A stretch of 34,053 nucleotides of DNA. Source: Candidatus Nomurabacteria bacterium (GTDB lineage Bacteria > Patescibacteriota > Minisyncoccia > Phycocordibacterales > UBA9973). The stretch's first letter is position 1, and each line of letters begins with the position of its first letter. Under the pieces are notes generated by a model that worked only from the letters and a program-made list of their open reading frames with translations, had not been told where the DNA came from and ran no database searches. The position numbers were made by a program, and so were the translations under genes. Shown one piece after another: positions 8,687-18,042 of this stretch. The stretch covers positions 1 through 34,053 of the forward strand of contig CALQZW010000004.1 in assembly GCA_943350045.1 (NCBI GenBank). Direction: 5' to 3'.

Positions 8687-10154
8687 ATATTACTCGCTGT
8701 CGAAGGTTGCGATATACGATATGAACAAGTACTGCGTACAAAATTATACATACAAGTAACGAGAGATTTGGGAGACTGACTGATGCATACGGAACTTGCG
8801 CAAATAATGAAACAATCTTTGCGATGTACGCGAGAATATAGTACGAAACTTTTGCAAATGGGAGTGCAAGTTCGGGTGATGCGAGACCGAGTAATCCTGC
8901 CCCCGCACCCGTGGCCATTACTATCGGTATCACAGGGAGAATAAAAATGTTTGCCGGGAGTGACACAAACGAAAACGTACCCATGTTGTAGAGAATATAT
9001 GGAGTCACTGCGATCTGAGCGGCAACAGTAGTCGTTACCATTTCTCGCAGCGGAACAAACCATAGCACTTTTTCTCGCACCCATGTAAACGTATTAGTCA
9101 CCACTGGTACAAGAAATATAAGACCGAGTGTTGCGAGAAATGATAGGTGAAATGAAGCATCGTAGACGAGATACTTTGGATTCCAGATAATCATCAGTCC
9201 ACCAGCTAAAATGAGGGCTCGGGTGGCAGTATATTGTCGACCAGTAGAGCGTGCAAAGATGCTGATGATTGCCATAATACCGGAGCGTACTGCAGAAGAT
9301 TGTAGTCCTGTCATTGTAACAAAAAGCACGACACCAAGTGCTCCTGCAACACTTCCGAATTGTGGAGTAATTCCTGGGACGCGAGCGAGCATTGCTCGAA
9401 ATGTATTCGCAACAATTGTTACGTTTGAACCAGAGAGCGCAATGATATGAATCGTTCCTGTCTCTACGAGCTCGTTACGAAACTCATCACTGATGCTCGA
9501 CTTAGCTCCAAGAATCAGGCCACTGAGTAATGCGGCTTCGGGTGCAGGGAGCACGCTTCGAAAACTTCGCATTATTGATTTTTGAAAGCGCCCAAGTACT
9601 GCAATGACTGGATTGCCTTTTGCACGATTCACGACTACAACATCTGATTTTGGGAGCGTATAGAGAATATCGTCTTTGAATAAATAAGAGACGTAGTCAA
9701 ACTCAGAACCTTGGTCTGTTGTAAAATTCTGAGGTACTCGGAGCATTCCAGTGACTTCGACAATATCTCCATATCGTACATCTTCGTATCTATCGACTCC
9801 AACCGAAACGGCAAAATCTGGTTGTTTGAGAATAAATGTCGTCTTTGATTCTTTCTGCACTGGCTCAGTCGACACCTTACCAGTAAGCGTCACTGAAGAA
9901 TCGACAGCACTAGTGAGCGCCGAGCCATCAGGGAGAGAGGCCTGCATGCGAAAGAATCCTGCAGTGCAGGCAATAACAGCCGTGATGAATATGATGGTGA
10001 CGTGACGACGAGTACTGCGAGCAAAAAGAAGTAACGCACAAAGCGCGGCGGCACTCAGTGCCGCCGCGCTTCCTAACACTCCCACACAGAAAAAGAGAAA
10101 GGCCACAAGCCCCACCTGATCTCCTTTTTCTATCAATGAACGCTTCCCTTCCAC
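8685..10154 (-). CDS. comEC: ComEC/Rec2 competence membrane protein lacking a C-terminal beta-lactamase domain
   Basis: 489 aa; ALLSGLILGAKSSISDEFRNELVETGTIHIIALSGSNVTIV...SAVRSGIMAIISIFARSTGRQYTATRALILAGGLMIIWNPKYLVYDASFHLSFLATLGLIFLVP; ends after TM region; GTG start at 10154. Confidence 0.92.
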   Translation of the reverse strand: MEGKRSLIEKGDQVGLVAFLFFCVGVLGSAAALSAAALCALLLFARSTRRHVTIIFITAVIACTAGFFRMQASLPDGSALTSAVDSSVTLTGKVSTEPVQKESKTTFILKQPDFAVSVGVDRYEDVRYGDIVEVTGMLRVPQNFTTDQGSEFDYVSYLFKDDILYTLPKSDVVVVNRAKGNPVIAVLGRFQKSIMRSFRSVLPAPEAALLSGLILGAKSSISDEFRNELVETGTIHIIALSGSNVTIVANTFRAMLARVPGITPQFGSVAGALGVVLFVTMTGLQSSAVRSGIMAIISIFARSTGRQYTATRALILAGGLMIIWNPKYLVYDASFHLSFLATLGLIFLVPVVTNTFTWVREKVLWFVPLREMVTTTVAAQIAVTPYILYNMGTFSFVSLPANIFILPVIPIVMATGAGAGLLGLASPELALPFAKVSYYILAYIAKIVSLFAQVPYASVSLPNLSLLVCIILYAVLVHIVYRNLRQRVI

Positions 10155-10876
10155 TCTTTGATTAGAGCATCTTCTTCTGATTTTGAAAACACCTTTTTAA
10201 ACCTTGCGCCCTTTACTCCTTTTACGCGTTTCTCACACACTGCCCATGTTTTATCTTTATGAATCGCACCAGCAACCATCGAGACATATGAATACGCAGG
10301 GGCATTTTTCGCAGAAGAACTTTTCTTTTTTGTTCCCGTACTTTTTGTCACATCTGTCGTATGCACTGAGCCGCCAAGTAATTTCTCATACTCAGTAAAC
10401 GCACCCGAGAAAAAGAGAAACTGTTCTTTGTCTGCGCAGGCAGTAGCTATTGCATCTACACGCTCGTTTCCAATATGTCCGCTGTGCCCGCTGACTTTCA
10501 CAAACACGACGTCATGTTTTTGTTTCAAGCGAAACAGTGCATTTGAAATTTCTTTCCAGATATCTTGATTGAGTACGTCGTCTCCTGTTTTTGTTTTCCA
10601 ACCATTTCGCGCCCAGCCATACATCCACGTCGTAGCTCCTTGGAGTACGTACGCAGAATCAGTATGAATACTAAGTTCTCCCTGATATTTTTTCTTTTCA
10701 ATATGCAAAAGCGCTTCAAGTACTGCAGTCATCTCCATGCGATTGTTCGTAGTCGCATCCTCTCTCCCTCCGAGTTCAGTAACCTTTCCTTCTGCTATGA
10801 CAACTGCACCCCACCCACCCCTCCCCGGGTTTCCGCGCGACGAGCCGTCGGTAAATACTGTAATTGTTTCTTTCAT
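10133..10876 (-). CDS. rnhA: RNase HI with a C-terminal HBD/viroplasmin-like domain
   Basis: 247 aa; FTDGSSRGNPGRGGWGAV, NNRMEMTAVLEAL, HTDSAYVLQGATTWMYGWARNGWKT, VSGHSGHIGNERVDAIA; C-terminus KTWAVCEKRVKGVKGARFKKVFSKSEEDALIKEW. Confidence 0.93.
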   Translation of the reverse strand: MKETITVFTDGSSRGNPGRGGWGAVVIAEGKVTELGGREDATTNNRMEMTAVLEALLHIEKKKYQGELSIHTDSAYVLQGATTWMYGWARNGWKTKTGDDVLNQDIWKEISNALFRLKQKHDVVFVKVSGHSGHIGNERVDAIATACADKEQFLFFSGAFTEYEKLLGGSVHTTDVTKSTGTKKKSSSAKNAPAYSYVSMVAGAIHKDKTWAVCEKRVKGVKGARFKKVFSKSEEDALIKEWKGSVH

Positions 10877-10899
10877 GCCTTCGTATTGTACCAGAACCC

Positions 10900-12648
10900 C
10901 TATTGAATATCGATAATTCGGAGACGAATCGTTGTTCGGCCAGCAAAAAATGACTGCTCTATAGTTGCTACAACAGTGACCTTCTCTCCATAGACTGCGG
11001 GTTTCGAAAACATTCCAGCATGAGCAAAAAAAGCGATTCCTGTTCTCTCCGTCTTGTTATCTCGAAAAATAATCTCAAGATGATTTTTTTCTTTTCCAAA
11101 CTGCCGAACAGATGCAATCCCAACTCCACGAAATAGAAAATGGGGCTTAGGATTTCCAAGTCCAAACGGAGCCATTTTCGAAAGCATTGCAACAGTAGAT
11201 TCGTTTACATCTGAAAGAGAAAGCTCTGCGTCAATCATCTTACTTCCCAGATCTCCAACTTCACGAACGTGAGTAGCGACAACTTTCATAAACTCTACCT
11301 CAAGAGTCTCTGCTGTTTTTTCAAGAATTGAAAAACCTCCAGCGAGTTCATGTCCGCCGAATCCTTGGAATACATGACTACACGCAGTCATGAGTTCGAC
11401 AACGTTTACGGATCCGTTTGAGCGACATGAGCCTTTCATAACACGCTCACCGTCTGCGTGATTCACCCCTTCGCCTCCCCAGACGAATACTGGTCGGTCA
11501 AACTCTTCCATAATTTTCCCAGCAACAATACCGAGCACTCCTACTCGCCACGAACTATGCCCGACGACTATTACCGGCCCGAGCTCACGCTGTTTCAATT
11601 CATCTAAAACGCCATCCATAATCTCGGAGACAATACGTTTACGCTCGTCGTTAATAGTACTTAAATGTGTAGCCAACGCTCCGGCACGAACTCCATCACG
11701 CTCAGCCAAAAGCTCAAATGCGCGCATCGGAGAATCCATACGACTTGCGGCGTTAATACGCGGAGTGAGCATGAACGTAAGATCATCTTCAACAAGTGTT
11801 CGCTGATCAATCTTTAGTTTTCTCAGCAAGCTTGTAATACCCGGTCGTGGAGATTTGCGAAATACCTGTAGTCCAAAGTGAGCAAGTACTCTGTTTTCTC
11901 CCGTAAGCGGAACCATGTCTGAGAGTGTAGCCAAGCCTGCCATATCGAGGAGCCATTTCTCCCATCCCGCAGTAAGCGCAGGCTTGGCAGACGGACGCTC
12001 TGTATCAAAATACTCTCCATATTTTTTAATAAACGCTTGAACAAACTTAAACATTACCCCAGAGCCGCAGAGCATGGGTTCAGGATATGTTCCAAGTTTT
12101 GGATTTACAATTGCAAACGCAGGAGGTAAATGCTCGTGCGGTAAATGGTGGTCAGTAACAATGACATCTATTCCGCTGGCCTGCGCCTGCGTAATTGACT
12201 CAATATCACTTGTTCCCAAGTCTATGGTCACAATGAGAGAAACATCTTCTTGGATAAATTTCTCAACGGCCTCCATGTTTAGGCCATATCCCTCGTCATG
12301 GCGGTCGGGAATATATACAGAAAAATTGTCGTGGCCAATCTTCTTGAGTAGGTCATGCAATATGACTGCTCCGGGAATACCGTCACAATCGTAGTCTGCG
12401 TAGACAACTATCTTTTCATTGGCCTCCACGGCCTCAAAAAGCCTCACCACGGCCTTTTCCATGTCGTGCATGAGAAAAGAGTCGTGCAAGTCAGTATATG
12501 CTGGCTGTAAGTAAGAATACGCGGATTCCGCAGTCGTGATTCCCCTGTTTATTAAAAGCCGAGTTAGGAGCGGAGAATACCCGTGCAGAGTATGCGTATC
12601 TGGATCAGGCTCTCCTTTTTGAGTAAATCGGCGTTGCATGAGTGCCAT
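10900..12648 (-). CDS. recJ: Single-stranded-DNA-specific exonuclease RecJ
   Basis: 582 aa; VYADYDCDGIPGAVILHDLLKKIG, VTIDLGTSD, VIVTDHHLPHEHLPPAFAIVNPK, GFGGHELAGGFSI. Confidence 0.95.
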   Translation of the reverse strand: MALMQRRFTQKGEPDPDTHTLHGYSPLLTRLLINRGITTAESAYSYLQPAYTDLHDSFLMHDMEKAVVRLFEAVEANEKIVVYADYDCDGIPGAVILHDLLKKIGHDNFSVYIPDRHDEGYGLNMEAVEKFIQEDVSLIVTIDLGTSDIESITQAQASGIDVIVTDHHLPHEHLPPAFAIVNPKLGTYPEPMLCGSGVMFKFVQAFIKKYGEYFDTERPSAKPALTAGWEKWLLDMAGLATLSDMVPLTGENRVLAHFGLQVFRKSPRPGITSLLRKLKIDQRTLVEDDLTFMLTPRINAASRMDSPMRAFELLAERDGVRAGALATHLSTINDERKRIVSEIMDGVLDELKQRELGPVIVVGHSSWRVGVLGIVAGKIMEEFDRPVFVWGGEGVNHADGERVMKGSCRSNGSVNVVELMTACSHVFQGFGGHELAGGFSILEKTAETLEVEFMKVVATHVREVGDLGSKMIDAELSLSDVNESTVAMLSKMAPFGLGNPKPHFLFRGVGIASVRQFGKEKNHLEIIFRDNKTERTGIAFFAHAGMFSKPAVYGEKVTVVATIEQSFFAGRTTIRLRIIDIQ

Positions 12649-12685
12649 TCTACCACGGCACTGTTTCGTGATAGACTGAGACTAT

Positions 12686-13195
12686 ATGAACGCGACAAAT
12701 TGTATCTTTTGTAAAATTATCGCAGACGAAGTTCCTGCAGTGAAAGTATATGAAAATGAGCACATCTTGGCTTTTTTGGATATTACTCCCATCAACCCAG
12801 GTCACACTCTCATCATTCCGAAAGAACACCATGAAAATATGTTCGAACTTCCTGAAGCACTTACCCTCGAAATGATGCGTGCTGTAAAAAAGATTTCCCA
12901 CGGAATCAAAGACGGACTTTCAGAACCAGGAATGAATATCATCATGAACAACGGAGTAGCAGCTGGGCAGACAGTATTTCATGCACACATTCACCTCATC
13001 CCTCGCAAAAATGGAGACGGACATGCAATGTGGAAAGGCGGAAAATATTCTGAAGGCGAAGCAGAAAAAGTAGCACGTGCGATTATTGCAGCGCTAGAGG
13101 TAGAGACAGAGAAAGTGCCCCTAAAAGAGACTTCCGCAGGCCGACGGGCCGAGGGAAGCGAAAGCCCAGCAGGGCTTTACGCGAGTCTCTTTTAG
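12686..13195 (+). CDS. HIT family (histidine triad) protein
   Basis: 169 aa; NCIFCKIIADEVPAVKVYENEHILAFLDITPINPGHTLIIPKEHHENMFEL, HAHIHLIPRKNGDG; last ~30 codons lie inside a large inverted repeat. Confidence 0.95.
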   Translation: MNATNCIFCKIIADEVPAVKVYENEHILAFLDITPINPGHTLIIPKEHHENMFELPEALTLEMMRAVKKISHGIKDGLSEPGMNIIMNNGVAAGQTVFHAHIHLIPRKNGDGHAMWKGGKYSEGEAEKVARAIIAALEVETEKVPLKETSAGRRAEGSESPAGLYASLF

Positions 13196-13204
13196 GGGCA
13201 CTTT
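13112..13204. repeat. 93-nt inverted repeat with 21-bp perfect arms and two inner hairpins
   Basis: AAAGTGCCCCTAAAAGAGACT (13112-13132) / AGTCTCTTTTAGGGGCACTTT (13184-13204); inner GGCC-GACG-GGCC and AAAGCCC-AGCA-GGGCTTT. Confidence 0.9.
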
Positions 13205-13212
13205 TGCAGTTT

Positions 13213-14334
13213 CTATTTCAGCGCTGTAATTCCCGGAAGTGTTCCTTTTGCAAGAAACTCGAGCGTTGCTCCCCCACCAGTAGACACAAAACTAAACGAA
13301 TCATGCATCTTCTTTTTGTCTACCAAGACTGACGTATCTCCTCCGGCAATAATCACCGTACCTTTTGCTTTTGCAAGTAAGTCCAATACTTTCTCAGTCG
13401 CCTTCGTGTACCCGCCTTCGTACCAACCCATCGGGCCATTCCAGACAATCATCTTTGCTTTCGCAATGCTTTCAGTAAGTGCTTCGATAGACGGAAGTCC
13501 GATGTCGTAAATCGATTCATCAGACTGAACATCTGAAACCGAGATAGTTACTTTTTTTCCGCCACGCATTACAACTACGGTATTTGGAATCAGCAATTTC
13601 TTGTTTTTTACAAGAGCAGAAAGATTCACGCCAGAGTCACTGACCGCACTCTGACCTACTGAGAAACCAGACGTGCGAAGGAAATCATTCGCAAGCGCTC
13701 CACCAATAACAACACTATCAGCAGATTTCAAATACTGTTTAATTAAAGGAATTTTCGTCTCTGCCTTTGCTCCACCTTGAATACAAAGAAACGGATGCTT
13801 TGGTGACAAAACCTTTGAAAGCTCAGTCACTTCTTTTTGGAACTGTAGCCCCGCAAACGCTGGAAGAAGTTTTGGGAGCGTAACAATACTCGCATCTTTT
13901 CTATGAGAGACAGGAAAGGCTTCGTTCACATAGAAATCTCCAAGACGAGCAAGTTCTTTTGCAAAAGAAACAGAACCCGCTTTCTCGCCTTCATGAGAGC
14001 GAAGGTTTTCTAAAAGTAACACATCTCCATTCTTCATAGAGATACGGATAGCTTCTACCTTATCGCCAAAGAGCTCGGGTATGCAAAGAAACGAACCTCC
14101 GTATTGTTTCTTGAGTACGTTCGCCACAGGACGCAAACTCTCAGTACTCTCGCGACCAATGTGACTAATCAAAACAACGCGAGCTCCCTGCTTTCGTAAT
14201 AAGTCTATAGTTGGATATGCCGCACGAATGCGCATATCGTCACGCACTTTTCCGTTAACCACGGGCACATTAAAATCGGCGCGTACGAGAACATATTTTC
14301 CCTTCAAACCTTTAGCTGTTTTGATTGATTGCAT
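13213..14334 (-). CDS. pgk: Phosphoglycerate kinase
   Basis: Start taken at MQSIKTAKGLKGKYVLVRADFNVPVVNGKVRDDMRI; VLLISHIGR, SVVIGGALANDFL, GPMGWYEGGYTKAT, GGDTS, STGGGATLEFL. Confidence 0.95.
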   Translation of the reverse strand: MQSIKTAKGLKGKYVLVRADFNVPVVNGKVRDDMRIRAAYPTIDLLRKQGARVVLISHIGRESTESLRPVANVLKKQYGGSFLCIPELFGDKVEAIRISMKNGDVLLLENLRSHEGEKAGSVSFAKELARLGDFYVNEAFPVSHRKDASIVTLPKLLPAFAGLQFQKEVTELSKVLSPKHPFLCIQGGAKAETKIPLIKQYLKSADSVVIGGALANDFLRTSGFSVGQSAVSDSGVNLSALVKNKKLLIPNTVVVMRGGKKVTISVSDVQSDESIYDIGLPSIEALTESIAKAKMIVWNGPMGWYEGGYTKATEKVLDLLAKAKGTVIIAGGDTSVLVDKKKMHDSFSFVSTGGGATLEFLAKGTLPGITALK

Positions 14335-15085
14335 GTGCGATTGAAATAATACTGACAAACTTTTTTGGAGTAAGACTTGATCGGCCAACGAGTAAACCAT
14401 CTGCTCCCCCTTCTACAAGAAACCCTTTCGCGTTCTTTTCATCTACTGACCCACCATAGAGCACAGGTACATGCACCGGAGTGCCATACATGTCAGAGAG
14501 AACTTTCTGGATATATATTTTCATTTCCTGAAAGTCTGCTGGAGTTGCTTCACGATGATTCTCAGTAGACGAGATTGCCCAGACCGGCTCATAGGCAATG
14601 ACAATGTTTTTCAGTGATGCCTTTGGAATACCAGCCAAACATTCCTCAATCTGCGTTTTTACAAATCCCAAATACCACATACCAGAGTCACGTTCGAGCT
14701 CTCCAACACAGAGTACGGGATTCATTTTCGTGCGAAGCGCTGACTTTATCTTTTTGTTTATGAAATCATTCGTCTCGCCAAGAGCACGACGTTCTGAATG
14801 CCCGATGATAGTATTGCGAATCTTCATACTCGAAAGCATGTCAGAGGAAACCTCACCGGTGTGAGCACCCTCTTTCTCAGAAGAAATATTTTGCGCAGAA
14901 ACAAAGAGACTTGCCGATGCCATTTTACTCAACTCAGGCAGAAAAATATATGGAGCAGAAATACCAACCGATACCATTTTATACTTCCCTGCTTCTTTTT
15001 TGATCGCAGAAAACTGAGCCTTTGCAAGCGCAAGCGTTTTCGGATTCATCTTCCAATTCCCTATGATGAGTTTCTTCGTGTTCAT
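14312..15085 (-). CDS. tpiA: Triosephosphate isomerase
   Basis: 257 aa; IGNWKMNP, VSAQNISSEKEGAHTGEVSSDML, IIGHSERR, VIAYEPVWAI, VLYGGSVDEKNAKGFLVEGGADGLLVGRSSL. Confidence 0.96.
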   Translation of the reverse strand: MNTKKLIIGNWKMNPKTLALAKAQFSAIKKEAGKYKMVSVGISAPYIFLPELSKMASASLFVSAQNISSEKEGAHTGEVSSDMLSSMKIRNTIIGHSERRALGETNDFINKKIKSALRTKMNPVLCVGELERDSGMWYLGFVKTQIEECLAGIPKASLKNIVIAYEPVWAISSTENHREATPADFQEMKIYIQKVLSDMYGTPVHVPVLYGGSVDEKNAKGFLVEGGADGLLVGRSSLTPKKFVSIISIAHAINQNS

Positions 15086-15115
15086 GCGTTTATTGTATCA
15101 CAGGATACGCAACAA

Positions 15116-15139
15116 AAAACCGCCCCATCGGGCGGTTTT
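15116..15139 (-). terminator. Terminator downstream of the fibre-like gene / upstream of tpiA region
   Basis: AAAACCGCCC CATC GGGCGGTTTT. Confidence 0.75.
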
Positions 15140-15150
15140 CTTTAACTAAA

Positions 15151-16686
15151 TTAACACGCAATGAAATATGTAGCCCAAGGAGCAAATCCAGTACCAGTTG
15201 AATTCGTCACCCATGAACGCCACTCGTAGTTTACACCGCACTGGATACTTGAACTTGGTCGTGAGAAGTTAATATTTGAGCCAGATGTTGCAATACCAGT
15301 CGGAACAGCACCGAGACCTGGGTAGTGGCCGGAAATGTACCCAGCTGACGTTTTCACCTCAAATCCTGCTGAAGTAATTGGAGTAGTACTTGAGAAGCGA
15401 CCATTGAACGTAAGGCCAATGTATGTACTTCCTACAGCATGTGATACATAACCAGATGTACCTTGGTTGGTTACCGTAGGAGTAGGTCCTGCACTTGATC
15501 CAGCTCCTGGTGGAGGCGGAAGAAGATATCCAAGTAAGGTATTGCTATTCCCGCAAGTATTCGCGTTTAGTGTTAGAGGCGCTAGATTATCAATAACATT
15601 GTCTGTAGCAGTTCCACAGCCGCTTGAACCCGAAGAACGACCTGCACGATACACAGGAACTGCATTTGTGACAACCACACTCTGACTTGTGTTTACTACC
15701 TTCATCTTCTCACCTCCAGCGTTCTGGAATGAGAGCTGTCCGTTTGCGTTGTTAATGATACGAGCATTGAAATCTGAACCAGCACTTCCGTTACCACGGA
15801 AGTCGATGAATGGAGTAGTCGCTGAACCACCGGCTCCGAGCTCGATAGATCCACCCTGGTTGTCTACGAGTTCTACGTTTCCGATTTTTCCGTCACCTGC
15901 AACAGTAAACTTTGCAGAGGGAGATGTTGTACCTACGCCCACTTTTCCGTCAGCACCGAGGTAGAGAACATCGGAATCGTCGTTCTTGCGGAAGTGAAGA
16001 TTACTTCCTCCCCAAAGCTTCCAACGGTTTGTGGCACTCTGTCCAAGAGAAAGTTGTGCTTCTCCTCCACGAAGCTCAAGAGCAGTAGCTGGTGCTACAG
16101 TATTTGGAAGACCTACACCAACTTTACCTGTTGTACGGAAAATGTTCGCTGAACCAGTTGTTCCAACTCCGGCAGTCCACTGTGCAGCGGCAGCTCCACA
16201 GTTTGTACCGTCCTGAAGACAAACATTCTTACCTCCGATTGTGACTGCTCCACCTACGAAACTTGCGTTACCGTAGACATGGAGAATATCAGTTGAAGGA
16301 GTTCCTACTGCAGATGCAGTTTTTGGAACGATTGCAGATGCGAGACGGTCGATGAATGAAGAAGGTGCTGAACCACTCGCTCCACCTCCTGACGTTGCTC
16401 CACATCCGCCTGTTGTTACGCCGTAACAAGGATCAACACCAATCTCTACACGTCGCTCAAATACTGAAGTGCCGGCGTTGTAGAGTCCTCCGTTTACACG
16501 GAGCAGTCCTGATTTTGTCTGACTTGCTGGTCCAACGTTAATCGGAGCGGCGACGTTACCTGTCGGCGGAGCACCTGATGGTGCCGAGTATGCACCTGTA
16601 GTCTGCGCATGCGCTCCAGCAGCTGAGAAGAGAAACATACTTGCGACTGCGAGAACTTTGAAGCTTTTTTTCATACTAATATTCAT
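15151..16686 (-). CDS. Secreted fibre-like surface protein (tail-fibre-like central repeats, fibronectin-like C-terminus)
   Basis: 511 aa; signal peptide; PPTGNVAAPINVGPASQTKSGLLRVNGGLYNAGTSVF; VGVGTTSPSAKFTVAGDGKIGNVELVDNQGGSIELGAGG; PPPPGAGSSAGPTPTVTNQG linker. Confidence 0.7.
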   Translation of the reverse strand: MNISMKKSFKVLAVASMFLFSAAGAHAQTTGAYSAPSGAPPTGNVAAPINVGPASQTKSGLLRVNGGLYNAGTSVFERRVEIGVDPCYGVTTGGCGATSGGGASGSAPSSFIDRLASAIVPKTASAVGTPSTDILHVYGNASFVGGAVTIGGKNVCLQDGTNCGAAAAQWTAGVGTTGSANIFRTTGKVGVGLPNTVAPATALELRGGEAQLSLGQSATNRWKLWGGSNLHFRKNDDSDVLYLGADGKVGVGTTSPSAKFTVAGDGKIGNVELVDNQGGSIELGAGGSATTPFIDFRGNGSAGSDFNARIINNANGQLSFQNAGGEKMKVVNTSQSVVVTNAVPVYRAGRSSGSSGCGTATDNVIDNLAPLTLNANTCGNSNTLLGYLLPPPPGAGSSAGPTPTVTNQGTSGYVSHAVGSTYIGLTFNGRFSSTTPITSAGFEVKTSAGYISGHYPGLGAVPTGIATSGSNINFSRPSSSIQCGVNYEWRSWVTNSTGTGFAPWATYFIAC

Positions 16687-16711
16687 GCTAATTACTAATG
16701 GTTATTAACTA

Positions 16712-18040
16712 TTAAAACTCTTCAACCTTAGGATTCACTGGACCAGTTCCTCCGCCCGGACCGGCGGCTGCCGCTATCGATACTGTCACTGTTCTATCTG
16801 ATAACACTGTTCCTGTGAGACTTCGACAGTTCTTGAGTCTAAAGGTCATGGTTCCTGTAGCACTTGCCGGGATAATGACAACTTCATCTCGGATACCATT
16901 TGGAGAAACTGTCTTTACTGTTCCAGTCGCACTTCCGAGCGCTCCGTTCCATGTTGTATATGTTCCCGGAGAAGAACTTTGTGCCTTACATGAACCAGCT
17001 TCGATATTGAGCGCCTCCCACTTGAGAGTTACAGGAGTTCCCCCTGCAGGTGGTGGTGCGATAGTAATTGCACCGGAGTTATTTACCAAAAGTGAGACGA
17101 ATGGACTTGTTCCTCCAGAGGTAGCTATTGTTACAGTGACTGTATCGGCAACTGGAGAACCAGTGAGGTCAGTACAGGTGATTGTATATGTCTTTGTAAT
17201 GATTGAAGCGGTTGTGTTTGCTCCGAGTGAGAGTGACTGAGATCCTCCGCTTGAAGATTTCGCTCCAGACCAGTCTACTGTTGCAGAACAATCTGTAGAT
17301 GAAACGTTTTGCGTGGTCCAGGTAAGAGCGATTGGTCCTCCTGAAGGTCCGAGAGCAAGGGAGTCATCACCATTTACCTTAAGATCTACTACAGGGGCAG
17401 TAAGGTTTAAGTGAGCATTTGCCCATGAAACCCAGCCGACGTTTATTCCTCCCCATGAAAATGAAGGACTCGCACTTGTTCCTGCGAGACTATTTGTTGT
17501 CGCAGTTGGGTTAAATGATACGCCGTATGGAGCAGAGGCAGGAGCTGTTGATGTTCCGCGAAGGCTCATACATCCATTCCAGCCACCGCCAGTAGTTGCA
17601 GTCGCAGCAGTATTTCCTGCGAGTGCGCGTGCCCAACCTGATACTTGGTTTGTTGCAAGATTAAGGGAGGCACGAGGTCCACACGAAGCTACATCTGCCG
17701 GTCGGAAACTGACCCAGCCGATGTTTGGACTCCATGCATAACCATCGAAGTAGCCGATACCAGTACCTGTGTCCATAATAACGTTTACTGAGTATGGTGA
17801 AGGTCCTCCTGAAGGAGTGGCCGTAGAACACACACTAGTGCCTGAAGCTGAACCCTGATTACAATTGAGGCTGATCCAGCCGATAGTTGAACTCCACAAG
17901 TACCCAGAGACGTTTCCGTTTGAACCATCTCCTGGCGCGGCCTGCACCTGAGTTGGTGAGCTAAAAATTGTTGTTATTCCAACAACGAGGGCGAGTGTAA
18001 GGAAAACTCCGTATATAAAAAAATGAGGCTTTGTATACAT
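16712..18040 (-). CDS. Secreted protein with GxxWSxxIGWI repeats and two tandem Ig-like domains
   Basis: 442 aa; signal peptide; GYLWSSTIGWISLNC, GYAWSPNIGWVSFRP; PVVDLKVNGDDSLALGPSGGPIALTWTTQNVSSTDC and PFVSLLVNNSGAITIAPPPAGGTPVTLKWEALNIEAGSC repeats. Confidence 0.7.
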   Translation of the reverse strand: MYTKPHFFIYGVFLTLALVVGITTIFSSPTQVQAAPGDGSNGNVSGYLWSSTIGWISLNCNQGSASGTSVCSTATPSGGPSPYSVNVIMDTGTGIGYFDGYAWSPNIGWVSFRPADVASCGPRASLNLATNQVSGWARALAGNTAATATTGGGWNGCMSLRGTSTAPASAPYGVSFNPTATTNSLAGTSASPSFSWGGINVGWVSWANAHLNLTAPVVDLKVNGDDSLALGPSGGPIALTWTTQNVSSTDCSATVDWSGAKSSSGGSQSLSLGANTTASIITKTYTITCTDLTGSPVADTVTVTIATSGGTSPFVSLLVNNSGAITIAPPPAGGTPVTLKWEALNIEAGSCKAQSSSPGTYTTWNGALGSATGTVKTVSPNGIRDEVVIIPASATGTMTFRLKNCRSLTGTVLSDRTVTVSIAAAAGPGGGTGPVNPKVEEF

Positions 18041-18042
18041 AA

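Noticed and set aside
14335-14400. Extended pgk start (MVYSLADQVLLQKSLSVLFQSH...)
   Set aside because: Sequence overlaps tpiA coding and precedes the conserved PGK N-terminus; start at MQSIKTAKGL preferred.
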